DNA from: Balneola sp. MJW-20 | GTDB taxonomy: Bacteria; Bacteroidota; Rhodothermia; Balneolales; Balneolaceae | Direction: 5' to 3' | Length of the DNA stretch: 64,000 nt | NCBI RefSeq assembly: GCF_040811775.1 | Contig: NZ_JBFNXW010000003.1 | Coordinates: 310,001 to 374,000 of the forward strand | In this document: positions 25,562-34,536 of the stretch, in pieces | Position numbering within the stretch: position 1 is the stretch's first letter | How the letters are laid out: each line of letters begins with the position of its first letter | Position numbers and translations under genes: made by a program | The notes under the pieces: model-generated | What the model was told of the DNA's origin: nothing | The model's input: the letters and a program-made list of their open reading frames with translations, nothing else | Database searches by the model: none

Positions 25562-26770
25562 ATGAGCGAAGACAGAAAGATCGACCTGTTAGATGTTGCC
25601 ACGATCCTTGCAGAGCGTAAGAAGACCATTGCCATGATCGTGCTCACGATAACGATCATTGGTGTGGTTATCGCATTTGTATGGCCAAAGACCTACCGGT
25701 CGGAAGTAACCTTTGTGGTCACCGACGGAAATTCCATTAACTTATCCGGGGGCGGACTGTTAAGCGGTCTGGCAGACATTCAGATGGGCGGCGGAAGCAT
25801 CTCTGCAGAGCAGGCATTAGTTCTGTTAAGAAGCACAGAGATACAGGATAAACTGATCGAGGAGTTTGATCTCGCAGAAGTATACAATACAAGTGTGCCG
25901 GAGGCACTCCGGAAAAAGTTTGGGGCCCGTGTTGAAATAGAGGATGTCCGGGAGGGAGGCATTGGATTCAACTCAATTATAGCGATCAAGCTGGCCTATG
26001 TGGGTGAAGACCCGGACCGAGTTTATGATCTGGTCAACGAATACTATGGTACGGTAGATTCCACCGTTCAAAAACTAAATAAGAAAAATGTGGAAGACGG
26101 ATATCGGTTGATCGAAAACCGGCTGCAACAGAATCTGATGGATATGGAAAGAGCAGAGGATTCGCTGGTCGCATTTCAAAGCCGTTATGGTATCCTGGAA
26201 GTGGAAGAGCAGGCCAAAGCTCAGATACAGGCGATTGCCGAGCTCCGTACAGAGATCGTAAAGCTTGAGATCCAGATCAATTACCTGGGTGATGTGCTGG
26301 GGGAACAAAGCTCACGGCTGACCGATCTAAAGACCCAGAAAAGAGCACTTGAAAGGCGTTATAACAACCTGATACAGGGCAACGGTAATGTCGAAGAGAT
26401 CGGTGATCCTGAGTTTGACATCTTTCAGTCGGTAGATCAGATGCCGGCGCTTTTTATTGAGTATTTGCGACGATATCGTGAGGTATTAGTGCAGGAAGAG
26501 ATCTATAAGGTCCTATATCCTCAGTACGAGCAGCAGAAACTGAGTTACGAAGAAGCCAGTTCAGGATTGATGGTGATAGATCCGGCCGTTAAGCCAACGT
26601 ATAAATATGGCCCTAAGAGATCTTATATTATGATTGCAGCTTTTCTTTTTGGACTCATTGTAGCTTTCATCAGAGTTTTCTTTGACAGGTGGAAAGCAGA
26701 AAACCCGGAAGATCATAAACGATATCAGGAATTTACGGCTGCACTAAGCTTTAGAAATGCAAAGCATTGA
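25562..26770 (+). CDS. Wzz/GumC-type polysaccharide chain-length determinant
   Basis: A polysaccharide co-polymerase: TM1 at about residues 22-42, a periplasmic domain dominated by coiled coil (about 165-300), and TM2 at about 355-378 preceded by a Pro-containing segment (VKPTYKYGPKRSY), then a short basic cytoplasmic tail. These are the hallmarks of Wzz/Wzc-N proteins controlling chain length of surface polysaccharide. There is no C-terminal tyrosine kinase domain, so any BY-kinase is elsewhere. It overlaps the next gene by 14 bases. Confidence 0.88.
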   Translation: MSEDRKIDLLDVATILAERKKTIAMIVLTITIIGVVIAFVWPKTYRSEVTFVVTDGNSINLSGGGLLSGLADIQMGGGSISAEQALVLLRSTEIQDKLIEEFDLAEVYNTSVPEALRKKFGARVEIEDVREGGIGFNSIIAIKLAYVGEDPDRVYDLVNEYYGTVDSTVQKLNKKNVEDGYRLIENRLQQNLMDMERAEDSLVAFQSRYGILEVEEQAKAQIQAIAELRTEIVKLEIQINYLGDVLGEQSSRLTDLKTQKRALERRYNNLIQGNGNVEEIGDPEFDIFQSVDQMPALFIEYLRRYREVLVQEEIYKVLYPQYEQQKLSYEEASSGLMVIDPAVKPTYKYGPKRSYIMIAAFLFGLIVAFIRVFFDRWKAENPEDHKRYQEFTAALSFRNAKH

Positions 26771-28022
26771 CCGGATCTTTAATGGATATATCCTAGTTGG
26801 TCCATTAATTATTGGAGCACTGTTATCGGGAGCTGTATATCTTACGGACAGCTCATCAATGCCCATAACTATTTTTCAGGGTATGTTGGGCCTTTCCTTT
26901 CTGTTCTTCTTCCTTAAGAAAGTGGTGGAAGGAGATCTGGAGATCCAGATTTACGGGCTTGAATCATATTACCTGTTATTTTTGGGTGTGATCTTCCTAT
27001 CCATCATCTATACGCCTGAACGAGAAGAGGCTTTATTTTATTCGCTCAGATTTATTGTGTTACTGACAATGACCTATCTGGTCTACAATTCAGTCAGAAC
27101 GGAAAGAGATCTAAAGATCATCTGCTATATCGCTGTTTTGGCGGCAGTATTTGTTGCTGCACAAAACCTTATTCAGATCTATATAAATCCGGAGATCGCG
27201 GCATATAATTATGCGGGGCAGGGAACGGGTCGATTATTAAGAACCTCCGGCGAGAATGTAGATCCGAATATATTTGCCATCAATTTTACTTTCCCGATCC
27301 TAATTCTACTGGCTGTATTCAATAACGAAAAAAAGTTATTCAGAAGGCTGGTCTTATTTGGGTTAATGATGATCCTGATCGGATCGGTCCTTTTAACCTA
27401 TTCCAGAAGCAGCTGGGTATCAATTGGTTTAGGTGGTTTAGCCATTATTGTATTCAGCAAGAAATACCGTATTGTAGGGTACATGGGAGCAGTATTTCTG
27501 ATTGCATTCACGGTTAGTGGAACCGTGCAACAACTTACATTCAGTTTTTTAGAAAGGCTTCTTGATATCTTTGCAGGGTCATCTGATGATTCATCAAAAT
27601 ACAGAATAATCCTGGCCAAAACGGCAATGTTGATCATTTTGGACAGTTATTTGATGGGTATTGGTTTTCAGGGCTTTTCGTCAGCTTTTAAAGAATATCA
27701 TCCTCCTCAAAGCACAGCAGGTATCTTCGAGCCGCATAATCAATACTATGCAGTATTTGCGGAACTTGGTATTGTCGGTCTTGTTATTTTCGTTTTGATC
27801 CTTTACCGGATCATTAAAACGGCATATCAGTCATTATTACTATCGAAGAAAGATAGCTTTAGTCATATTCTGTCTCTGGCCTTATTTGGAAGTATTATTT
27901 CTTATTATATGTTTTACAATTTTCTGGGTGGAATGCTTTACGATAGTATTCTTTTCATAATAATAGGATTAGTGTTCGCTGTCTATAATTTGCAATCGAA
28001 ATCTAAAACAGCGATTGCCTGA
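26757..28022 (+). CDS. O-antigen ligase/polymerase family membrane protein (Wzy-like)
   Basis: A 421-aa polytopic protein with about 11-12 transmembrane helices and one large periplasmic loop (about residues 275-330) containing the family block FEPHNQYYAVFAELGIVGL, the PHN-x2-Y signature of Wzy_C/WaaL proteins. A conserved YSRSSW precedes it. Such proteins either polymerise or ligate lipid-linked glycans; position next to Wzz and Wzx favours a polymerase. The start overlaps the Wzz gene. The following GT2 gene is in the same frame after two stop codons (28020 and 28035). Confidence 0.87.
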   Translation: MQSIDRIFNGYILVGPLIIGALLSGAVYLTDSSSMPITIFQGMLGLSFLFFFLKKVVEGDLEIQIYGLESYYLLFLGVIFLSIIYTPEREEALFYSLRFIVLLTMTYLVYNSVRTERDLKIICYIAVLAAVFVAAQNLIQIYINPEIAAYNYAGQGTGRLLRTSGENVDPNIFAINFTFPILILLAVFNNEKKLFRRLVLFGLMMILIGSVLLTYSRSSWVSIGLGGLAIIVFSKKYRIVGYMGAVFLIAFTVSGTVQQLTFSFLERLLDIFAGSSDDSSKYRIILAKTAMLIILDSYLMGIGFQGFSSAFKEYHPPQSTAGIFEPHNQYYAVFAELGIVGLVIFVLILYRIIKTAYQSLLLSKKDSFSHILSLALFGSIISYYMFYNFLGGMLYDSILFIIIGLVFAVYNLQSKSKTAIA

Positions 28023-28061
28023 GTTATATGTATTTAATTTTATAGTCTTTATACAAGTAAT

Positions 28062-29135
28062 ATCGAATCTGAATCACGTACATATCGATCGCCAAGTGTA
28101 ACTGTTGGTATTCCGGCATTAAATGAAGAGAACCATATTGGTAAAGTTATATCAATATTCTTGAGCACCGGTTATGACCAACTGGAAGAGATACTGGTGG
28201 CGGACGGGGGGAGTACAGATCGAACCCGCGAAATCGTTGAGGAGTGGTCAGCAAAGGACGAAAGAGTTAAACTTTTAGAAAACCCCGACAAATTTCAGTC
28301 TTTTGGGTTGAACCGAATGATTGCTTCAGCAAAGGGTGAGATCTTTTTAAGAGCAGATGCCCATTGTGAATATGAAATAGACTATTTAGAAAAATGTGTG
28401 GAGAATCTGCAAAGACCCGGGGTTAAAAATGCCGGAGGAGCCGCATTATTTCTTGCGGAGAACCTGGTACAGGCAGGCACTGCGATCGCTATTAAGAGTG
28501 TTCTGGGTAATGGCGGAGCCAAACATTATAACCCGGATTATGAAGGGTACTCTGATACCGTTCCGATGGGCTGTTTCTGGACAAAAGACCTCAGAAAGTT
28601 AAAGGGTTTTACAGAATCCAACCATACGAATGAAGATGCTGAAATCAACTACCGGATTCAGAAAGAATTGAATGGAAAGATATATATAAGTCCTGAGATC
28701 AAACTTTGGTACTATCCAAGAAAGTCCTTTGGTAGTTTATTCAAACAATATTTCCGATATGGAAGAGGACGGTATCTCACAGGCCATATGCATGAAGGCA
28801 GAATACCATTCAGAAGTAAGGCTCCGTTCATTTTCATTGGGATAATGCTCATCTTCCTTCTTATGGATCAGTTATTTTTAAACAGATTACTGGGATCCCA
28901 TTATATTTTAGGAGCTGCAATATTTATACTTCTGTTTGAATCAGTAAGGATGTCTTTCAAGGAAAAAGATTATTTCGACGAGAAAATTTGGAGGAATGAA
29001 CCCAAAAAACCACCTTCCTCAGTCGTATTAGCATCCTCATCTTTTATTGCATTCCTGATCATGCATCTTGCACATTTTACAGGGTATGGATATCAACTTA
29101 TTAAAAATAAGGTCTTCAGAAAACAGGGCTGGTAG
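28062..29135 (+). CDS. Glycosyltransferase family 2, start codon uncertain
   Basis: An inverting GT2 transferase with the nucleotide-sugar domain first and C-terminal membrane helices (about 220-245 and 285-305). The core motifs SVTVGIPALNEENH (codons from 28095) and ILVADGGSTDRT are in one open frame, with the DxD-like RADAHCEYE and acceptor-side NHTNEDAEINYR. The frame is open only from 28038 (after TAA at 28035) and has no ATG, GTG or TTG before 28161. That TTG lies downstream of PALNEE, so starting there would remove the first beta-strand of the fold. I place the start provisionally at ATC 28062; either a rare start codon, a sequencing error or a damaged 5' end is possible. It belongs to the exopolysaccharide operon. 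Confidence 0.72.
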   Translation: MESESRTYRSPSVTVGIPALNEENHIGKVISIFLSTGYDQLEEILVADGGSTDRTREIVEEWSAKDERVKLLENPDKFQSFGLNRMIASAKGEIFLRADAHCEYEIDYLEKCVENLQRPGVKNAGGAALFLAENLVQAGTAIAIKSVLGNGGAKHYNPDYEGYSDTVPMGCFWTKDLRKLKGFTESNHTNEDAEINYRIQKELNGKIYISPEIKLWYYPRKSFGSLFKQYFRYGRGRYLTGHMHEGRIPFRSKAPFIFIGIMLIFLLMDQLFLNRLLGSHYILGAAIFILLFESVRMSFKEKDYFDEKIWRNEPKKPPSSVVLASSSFIAFLIMHLAHFTGYGYQLIKNKVFRKQGW

Positions 29136-29156
29136 TAACATTGATATTACCGAAAA

Positions 29157-30281
29157 ATGAATAGATCAGGTCGCCTTAAGGTAGTTCAGATTTCTTCGGT
29201 GCACCCGTCCTTTGATACAAGGATCTTTCATAAGATATGTAAGTCCTTAGTAGGCGGTGGATTTGATGTAGACCTGATCATTCAGCATCCGAACGACGAA
29301 AAAATTGATGGGGTGAATATCATTTCACTACCCGTAGCAAAGAAAAAATCGGACAGGCTGATCAAAGTGATTCCGGCCCTGGTGCTGAAATGCATTAAAT
29401 ATCCTCCGGATACGGTTTTCCATTTTCATGATCCGGAACTAATACCATTGGGTATGTTTCTGAAGTTCGTTGGATATAAAGTGATCTACGATGTGCATGA
29501 AGATGTACCGGAAGATATTAAGAGCAAAAAGTGGATCCCAGCTTTTTTGAGAAGTACCCTAAGTTACCTGGTCAATAAAATGGAGGTCGCGGGAAAAAAC
29601 TTTTTTGACCACACGGTAGTAGTTACCTCAAAGATCAAAGAGCGATTAGACTCAGATAGAACGGTCTTAATTCAGAATTTCCCGATACTTTCTGATAAAG
29701 AGCCAATAGATGCAGAGTTTAGAGGTAGAAATGCAGTATTCTATCTGGGTGATATCACCAGGATCCGGGGTCTTTTCGAGGATATAAAGGCAGTAGAAAT
29801 TGCTAACAATGAGTCCGGTATAGAATTGATCATGGGAGGTAAATTTTCCCCACTAGAGCTCAGAAATGAGTTGGAGGAAATGCCCGGTTGGAAATATGTA
29901 AATTTTGTTGGCTGGATCCCCAGAGAAGAGTTTAATGATCATGCTGAAAGATCTTTCGCCGGTTTGGTAACTTTTCATCCGGAGCCTAATCATATAGATG
30001 CTCAGCCAAACAAACTTTTTGAATATATGTATGCGGGTTTGCCGGTGATCGCATCCGATTTTCCATTGTGGAGAAACATAGTAAAAGCAAACAAGTGCGG
30101 GATACTTGTCGACCCGCTGGATCCGGAAGATATAGCGAATGCCATACTATCCTTAAAAAAAGACCCTGACCTTGCAATGGGAATGGGCAAGAATGGCAGA
30201 AGAGCAGTGATCAGGCAGTATAACTGGGCTAACGAAGAAGAGAAACTTCTTCAGGCTTACCGAAACCTGCTCGGTGCCTAA
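29157..30281 (+). CDS. Glycosyltransferase family 4
   Basis: A 374-aa GT-B retaining glycosyltransferase. N-terminal Rossmann half: LKVVQISSVHPSFDTRIFHK, VFHFHDPELIPLGMFLK and IYDVHEDVPEDI. C-terminal donor half: FYLGDITRIRGLFEDIKAV, NFVGWIP and the donor-site motif PNKLFEYMYAGLPVIASDF with its conserved Glu. Probably cytoplasmic, adding a sugar to the lipid-linked repeat unit; donor and acceptor are unknown. It lies 21 bases after the GT2 gene and runs one base ahead of the flippase start. Confidence 0.9.
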   Translation: MNRSGRLKVVQISSVHPSFDTRIFHKICKSLVGGGFDVDLIIQHPNDEKIDGVNIISLPVAKKKSDRLIKVIPALVLKCIKYPPDTVFHFHDPELIPLGMFLKFVGYKVIYDVHEDVPEDIKSKKWIPAFLRSTLSYLVNKMEVAGKNFFDHTVVVTSKIKERLDSDRTVLIQNFPILSDKEPIDAEFRGRNAVFYLGDITRIRGLFEDIKAVEIANNESGIELIMGGKFSPLELRNELEEMPGWKYVNFVGWIPREEFNDHAERSFAGLVTFHPEPNHIDAQPNKLFEYMYAGLPVIASDFPLWRNIVKANKCGILVDPLDPEDIANAILSLKKDPDLAMGMGKNGRRAVIRQYNWANEEEKLLQAYRNLLGA

Positions 30282-30282
30282 G

Positions 30283-31554
30283 ATGAGAGAAGAACTTTTA
30301 AACCGCTTCCCGGAAGATATTAGAAATGTACTGACTCTGATGATCGGGAATGGCCTTGCACTATCGATCCCGGTATTAATATCCCCAGTTCTTACACGGA
30401 TCTACAGCGTTGATGATTTTGCCTATTATACCGTTTTTGCAGCAATGGTCGGTTTTATAAGCGCATTTGCATCCGGCAGATATGAATACGCCATTTTGAT
30501 CGCCAAAAGCCGTAATGCTGCAATTCAGTTGTTTAAACTATCGGTATTAGTGCTGGTAATTCTTTCACTGATATTGATGATAGTTTTAGTGGTATTCAGA
30601 GAAGCAATTACAGAAGTGTTCGGAATTTCCGGCATAGGCCTACTGGTATATCTGGTTCCGGTTAACATTATAATATTCTCTTTGATCCGTATCAGTGGAA
30701 ATGGCTTGAACAGGGAAAAAGATTACAGCTCAATAAGTACCGGAAAATCAGTAAAAGCCATAACAACGGGAGGTGGGCAACTACTGATAGGTTTTACAGG
30801 GTGGCTTCCCGGCGGATTGATATTAGGAAAGATAGCTGGAGATCTCCTGTCAGCAGCCTATTTGACTATAAAACTGGATAAAGCTTTTCACTATATACGT
30901 AATAAGTTTTTAGTGAAAAGGACGGCTTTTCTCGCTCAAAAACATAAAAGGTATCCCCAAATAAATGCATTTCATGCTCTCTTGAATGCATCCTCAAATA
31001 ATGCGATCCCACTGATAATCGGTGCACTGTTTAGTCAGGAGATAGTGGGCTGGTTTGGACTAAGTTTCATGATATGTATGGCCCCCGTTCAGTTACTGGG
31101 AACAGCAGCGTATCAGGTATACAGTCAGAAAATATCTGTGCTGTTTAATTCAGGAGAAAGCCTGAATGCCTATACCCTGAAAACGATTAAAACTCTGGGG
31201 AAGATAGCTGTTATTCCATTCTCACTGCTGTTGGCATTCGGCCCGAAACTGTTCAGTCTGATACTCGGGGAGGAATGGTATGCATCCGGTGAATATGCTC
31301 AGATCCTGGCTCCTTACCTCTTCGTGGGATTTCTTCTATCGCCGCTCACTTATCTGCCTCTGGTGTTTAATGAGCATAAAAAGGCTCTGTACTTTGAGAT
31401 CCTGTCTACCTCATTCAAGATATTGTCAATTCTTGGCGGAGCCTACCTGGGAAGTATATATACAGCACTTCTGTTGTTTAGCGGAAGCGGAATTATCATT
31501 CATCTGGTCACCCTGGCATGGATCCTGAATTTAACCCGCCGTTCTAGTTCCTGA
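30283..31554 (+). CDS. Polysaccharide repeat-unit flippase (Wzx-like, MOP superfamily)
   Basis: A protein of about 423 aa with roughly 12-14 transmembrane helices. The start region NVLTLMIGNGLALSIPVLISP followed by LTRIYSVDDFAYYTVF matches Wzx/MurJ-type polysaccharide flippases. The ATG at 30283 lies one base after the GT4 stop; a GTG three codons earlier overlaps that gene. It moves undecaprenyl-linked units across the inner membrane (family knowledge). Its 3' end overlaps the convergent export gene by 11 bases. Confidence 0.86.
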   Translation: MREELLNRFPEDIRNVLTLMIGNGLALSIPVLISPVLTRIYSVDDFAYYTVFAAMVGFISAFASGRYEYAILIAKSRNAAIQLFKLSVLVLVILSLILMIVLVVFREAITEVFGISGIGLLVYLVPVNIIIFSLIRISGNGLNREKDYSSISTGKSVKAITTGGGQLLIGFTGWLPGGLILGKIAGDLLSAAYLTIKLDKAFHYIRNKFLVKRTAFLAQKHKRYPQINAFHALLNASSNNAIPLIIGALFSQEIVGWFGLSFMICMAPVQLLGTAAYQVYSQKISVLFNSGESLNAYTLKTIKTLGKIAVIPFSLLLAFGPKLFSLILGEEWYASGEYAQILAPYLFVGFLLSPLTYLPLVFNEHKKALYFEILSTSFKILSILGGAYLGSIYTALLLFSGSGIIIHLVTLAWILNLTRRSSS

Positions 31555-33280
31555 TATTCTGAATAGCTACATAGGTGGTCAGGATACCTGTGACCGTAGT
31601 TATAGCCGTCAACACCAGTTGAATGCGCTGGTTTTTAAGCTGAGCTTTCTGCACTTCATATGCTCTCAAAGAATTGAGTTCCTCAACCGGTACCCGGTCA
31701 ACGAAGATACGGTCTCCGGATTCCAGGTCCGTCTGGCCGGGCCGGAACCAGGTGGAATTCCCTGATTTAATAATGAAAACGCGTTGCTCATCAGCTGAAA
31801 GAGAGAACCCGCCGGCACGGTCAATATAATCGTAAGCGTTGGTGCTTGATTCAGTGAATGGAAAATATCCGGGATTGTTAACCTGTCCGAATACAAATAC
31901 CGTGTTCTCATTTCGGGGAATGTACAAGCGGTCACCGTCAAATAGCTTAAGGCTCGACATCTGTTCCCGGTCCTCCAGATCTATAAACACCTTGTCCTGG
32001 CTGAGCCTGGTTTCTGCTTCCAGATATTCCAGTCCCTGCACCAGCTGATCAGAGGTCCGGCGCATAAGGTCTGCATTGAATTTATTGGGGATCTCATTTC
32101 TAACCCCGCCGGCTCTCATCAGGTATGCCGCCTGCGGAAGTGCTCTATCAGTAAGTCCGCCGGCCAGATCCAGAAACTCCAGGGCAGAGGTTTCACCGGA
32201 CAGTATTGGAAAATTTCCAGGGATCTCAACTTCTCCGTAAACCCAGGCGGAAGCCGAATTATTGATCTCATTGCTGAAAGGGGCAACAACCCGGTCATTG
32301 GGCTGAAGCATAAAACTACTCCATTGGGAGGGATCCAGCTCGATCTTCTGGATTCCGGAAGCTTCTCTTCTGAAAATATAGAGATAGGAGGTGTCTGCCA
32401 GTTCTTCGAAACCACCGCCTATATCCAGCAAATGTTGCGGGGTATCTCCGGGTGAGAACTCAAATTCGTAATCTGCTTTTACCGCCCCGGATATACTCAC
32501 CTTCGGAGATTCAATGTTAAGTCTGTCGATAGTGATCACATCACCATCCTCGACCACAGGATTGTAACGGGTATCCCCGGTTCTCAGGTAGCTTATAATA
32601 TCTGCGGATATCCTGGATCCGTCGTTTCTTTCAACTGAGATATTGCGAAGAGATAGATTTCCCTTTTCGATCAGGTTACCGGTATTTGAAAGGGAAGTAT
32701 TGCGAAGGTCGCGGGTGCCATCATTAATAGACTGGTAAACCGCCTGATCAACCCTTGACTGGGATGGGATCAGATATTTACCGGGATGGGCAACAGCTCC
32801 TTTTACCATGATGTATACCGGCCGCGGACTTTCGAGTGTAATACTGACCTTAGCATCCTGAACAAATCCCCTTGCGGATTTTTGGATCATTTCTTCAGCC
32901 TCTTTAATGGTCAAACCGTTAACTTCAACAGGTCCTATCATGGGCAGGGTGATGTCTCCCTGAGGATTAACAATAAGTCCGCGGACAAAGATCTCCTGAG
33001 AGGCATCCACTTTTACAGAGAGCAGATCATTTACTCCCAGTTTATATGATTCAATATTGATAGGCTGTTCCAGAGGTAATTGTCTGGATGAAATCTGAAA
33101 CCCGAGCGGATCTATAAAATAGGCGCCATTAAAGACATCGAAATTAAGGTTCATCCCTGTGCCGGTGCTGTTGGCATTGTTGGTGGTATTCTGGTTGCCA
33201 TTATTCTGAGCCCAGGCACTCGAACCAAGTATGCAGATAAGCAGAACCGGTAGAATCAGCTTAAAATTGTTTATGATCAT
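31544..33280 (-). CDS. Wza-like polysaccharide export protein with SLBB domains
   Basis: A 578-aa exported protein (signal peptide to SSAWAQ, about residue 25). After a Asn/Thr-rich linker comes the poly-export domain (SYKLGVNDLLSVKVDASQ at about 77; GDITLPMIGPVEVNGLTIKE). SLBB domains follow (YIMVKGAVAHPGKYLI; VSISGAVKADYEFEF; AWVYGEVEIPGNFPI; VFVFGQVNNPGYFPF) and a C-terminal hydrophobic helix (LVLTAITTVTGILTTYVAIQ). This is the outer-membrane/periplasmic duct of Wzy-dependent polysaccharide export, here convergent to the synthesis genes and linked by an ATGA overlap to an EamA gene upstream. At least four SLBB-type repeats make it longer than E. coli Wza. Confidence 0.9.
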   Translation of the reverse strand: MIINNFKLILPVLLICILGSSAWAQNNGNQNTTNNANSTGTGMNLNFDVFNGAYFIDPLGFQISSRQLPLEQPINIESYKLGVNDLLSVKVDASQEIFVRGLIVNPQGDITLPMIGPVEVNGLTIKEAEEMIQKSARGFVQDAKVSITLESPRPVYIMVKGAVAHPGKYLIPSQSRVDQAVYQSINDGTRDLRNTSLSNTGNLIEKGNLSLRNISVERNDGSRISADIISYLRTGDTRYNPVVEDGDVITIDRLNIESPKVSISGAVKADYEFEFSPGDTPQHLLDIGGGFEELADTSYLYIFRREASGIQKIELDPSQWSSFMLQPNDRVVAPFSNEINNSASAWVYGEVEIPGNFPILSGETSALEFLDLAGGLTDRALPQAAYLMRAGGVRNEIPNKFNADLMRRTSDQLVQGLEYLEAETRLSQDKVFIDLEDREQMSSLKLFDGDRLYIPRNENTVFVFGQVNNPGYFPFTESSTNAYDYIDRAGGFSLSADEQRVFIIKSGNSTWFRPGQTDLESGDRIFVDRVPVEELNSLRAYEVQKAQLKNQRIQLVLTAITTVTGILTTYVAIQNIRN

Positions 33281-34191
33281 GATTTACTGCTATTTAGCGA
33301 TGTCGGAGATTTCTTTTCCAGTCTGGCAATGACTATTCCGCAGATAACCAATGCAGCTCCAATATATTGAAGTAGTGCGAGTTCTTCACCTAATAAAATA
33401 ACTCCGAAAAGGAGTCCCAGTACCGGTACTAAATTTTGATAAGCTGCGGTCCGGACGGCCCCGATCACTTTAACTCCGCGATTCCAGATGATATAAGCTA
33501 CCCCTACTGATAAGGCGCCGCTATAAATGATGCCGCCAAACCCAAGCCAGCTGATCCCTGACCAGTCCAGTTTGAGCAGGCTTGGAGCTCCGACCAGGCT
33601 CAGGCAGATCACCCCGATCACCGACATAAATGCAGAATACTGCACCGGACTATAGGTCTTCAGGTATTTCCGGGACATGATCGTAAATACGGCCCAGCAT
33701 AATGCGGCTATTACTGTGATGACGTCCCCAAGAAAGGTTTTGGACTGAAAAGAGATCTCATTTTCACCCCCGGCAATGATCAGGGCCACTCCCGAAAAGG
33801 CTAATACAACCCCGATAAAAGTCAGGGTGGTCATTTTTTCATCTGTAAAGAACTGAGAAAGGATCGCAACCCAGATCGGGATGGTACCCAGCATTACGGC
33901 CGCATTTGCACTGTAGGTGTAATCGATCCCGATCATAAATAGGACCTGATAAAAGAGATTGCCTACGATCCCGATCCCTACCAGTTTCCAGAAATCCTCC
34001 TTCTGCACTTTAAGCGTATAACCCCGTTTGCGGGCAATGCTGTACAGGATCACAGCAGCAAAAATAAACCGTAAAGCATTGAAGCTGTAAGGATCTATTT
34101 CTGTGAGTGTGACCTTGATGATGGAAAAATTAAGTGCCCAGATCACTGCTACCAGTATCAGAGACAGGTCGGTAAGATATTTACGAAACAA
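33277..34191 (-). CDS. EamA/DMT family transporter
   Basis: A 304-aa protein with ten transmembrane helices arranged as two five-helix EamA repeats (about 1-145 and 150-295). The repeat landmarks are ALNFSIIKVTLTEIDPYSFNALRF in pieces, a central AVMLGTIPIWVAILSQF, and GAVRTAAYQNLVPVLGLLFG near the end. Substrate unknown; the family covers metabolite exporters and nucleotide-sugar transporters. It overlaps the polysaccharide export gene by four bases and may be co-transcribed with it. Confidence 0.88.
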   Translation of the reverse strand: MFRKYLTDLSLILVAVIWALNFSIIKVTLTEIDPYSFNALRFIFAAVILYSIARKRGYTLKVQKEDFWKLVGIGIVGNLFYQVLFMIGIDYTYSANAAVMLGTIPIWVAILSQFFTDEKMTTLTFIGVVLAFSGVALIIAGGENEISFQSKTFLGDVITVIAALCWAVFTIMSRKYLKTYSPVQYSAFMSVIGVICLSLVGAPSLLKLDWSGISWLGFGGIIYSGALSVGVAYIIWNRGVKVIGAVRTAAYQNLVPVLGLLFGVILLGEELALLQYIGAALVICGIVIARLEKKSPTSLNSSKS

Positions 34192-34223
34192 AGTGATGCA
34201 GATTTAATTGAGCACAAAGGTAG

Positions 34224-34258
34224 GGAATTAGGAATTAAGAATTACGAATTACGAATCA
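34224..34258. repeat. Five tandem 7-bp NGAATTA repeats
   Basis: Units read GGAATTA, GGAATTA, AGAATTA, CGAATTA, CGAATCA in direct succession. Position one and one base of the last unit vary. It lies just upstream of the EamA gene start (34191). Confidence 0.8.
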
Positions 34259-34442
34259 GGACAAAGATCTCATGTGGCTCTCATTGCGATGTGGGTTTTT
34301 GTGGCAAATGTGAAAGGTTAAATGTGAAATGACTGGCACGGCATATAAACAAAGAACTTCCCCTCCCTGGAGGGGATTGAGTGGTGGGTTGAAATGGCTC
34401 GAAGCTGGAAGTCTCGGAATGAATTGACATCCTCAAATAAAA

Positions 34443-34533
34443 TTGAGTCAACTATAGAAGCGAGAAATAATTCGGAACTATTGTATAAAATCCGTAGTTT
34501 TTTGACTCAAATTCAGAAAATGACTAAGAGTCA
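34443..34533. promoter_or_regulatory. Candidate TetR operator cluster
   Basis: TTGAGTCAA (34443-34451), TTGACTCAA (34502-34510) and TGACT-AAG-AGTCA (34521-34533) are each palindromic around the same TGA(G/C)TCA half-sites. The last ends three bases before the tetR ATG. A further TTGA-N5-TCAA lies at 34424-34436. Autoregulated TetR-type efflux operons commonly have such sites; binding is inferred. Confidence 0.5.
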
Positions 34534-34536
34534 GTT

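Larger units (their letters stand above)
34192..34536. other. Intergenic region with short tandem repeats and inverted repeats
   Basis: About 345 bases between the EamA gene and tetR, with no coding frame I trust. It holds five 7-bp tandem units (34224-34258), a GC-rich palindrome CCCCTCC/GGAGGGG (34360-34375) reminiscent of dispersed intergenic repeats in Bacteroidota, and GAGTCA/TGACTC inverted repeats next to tetR. Confidence 0.6.

Noticed and set aside
28161..28163. TTG as start of the GT2 gene
   Set aside because: It lies after the PALNEE motif; the upstream open frame carries the first strand of the glycosyltransferase fold.
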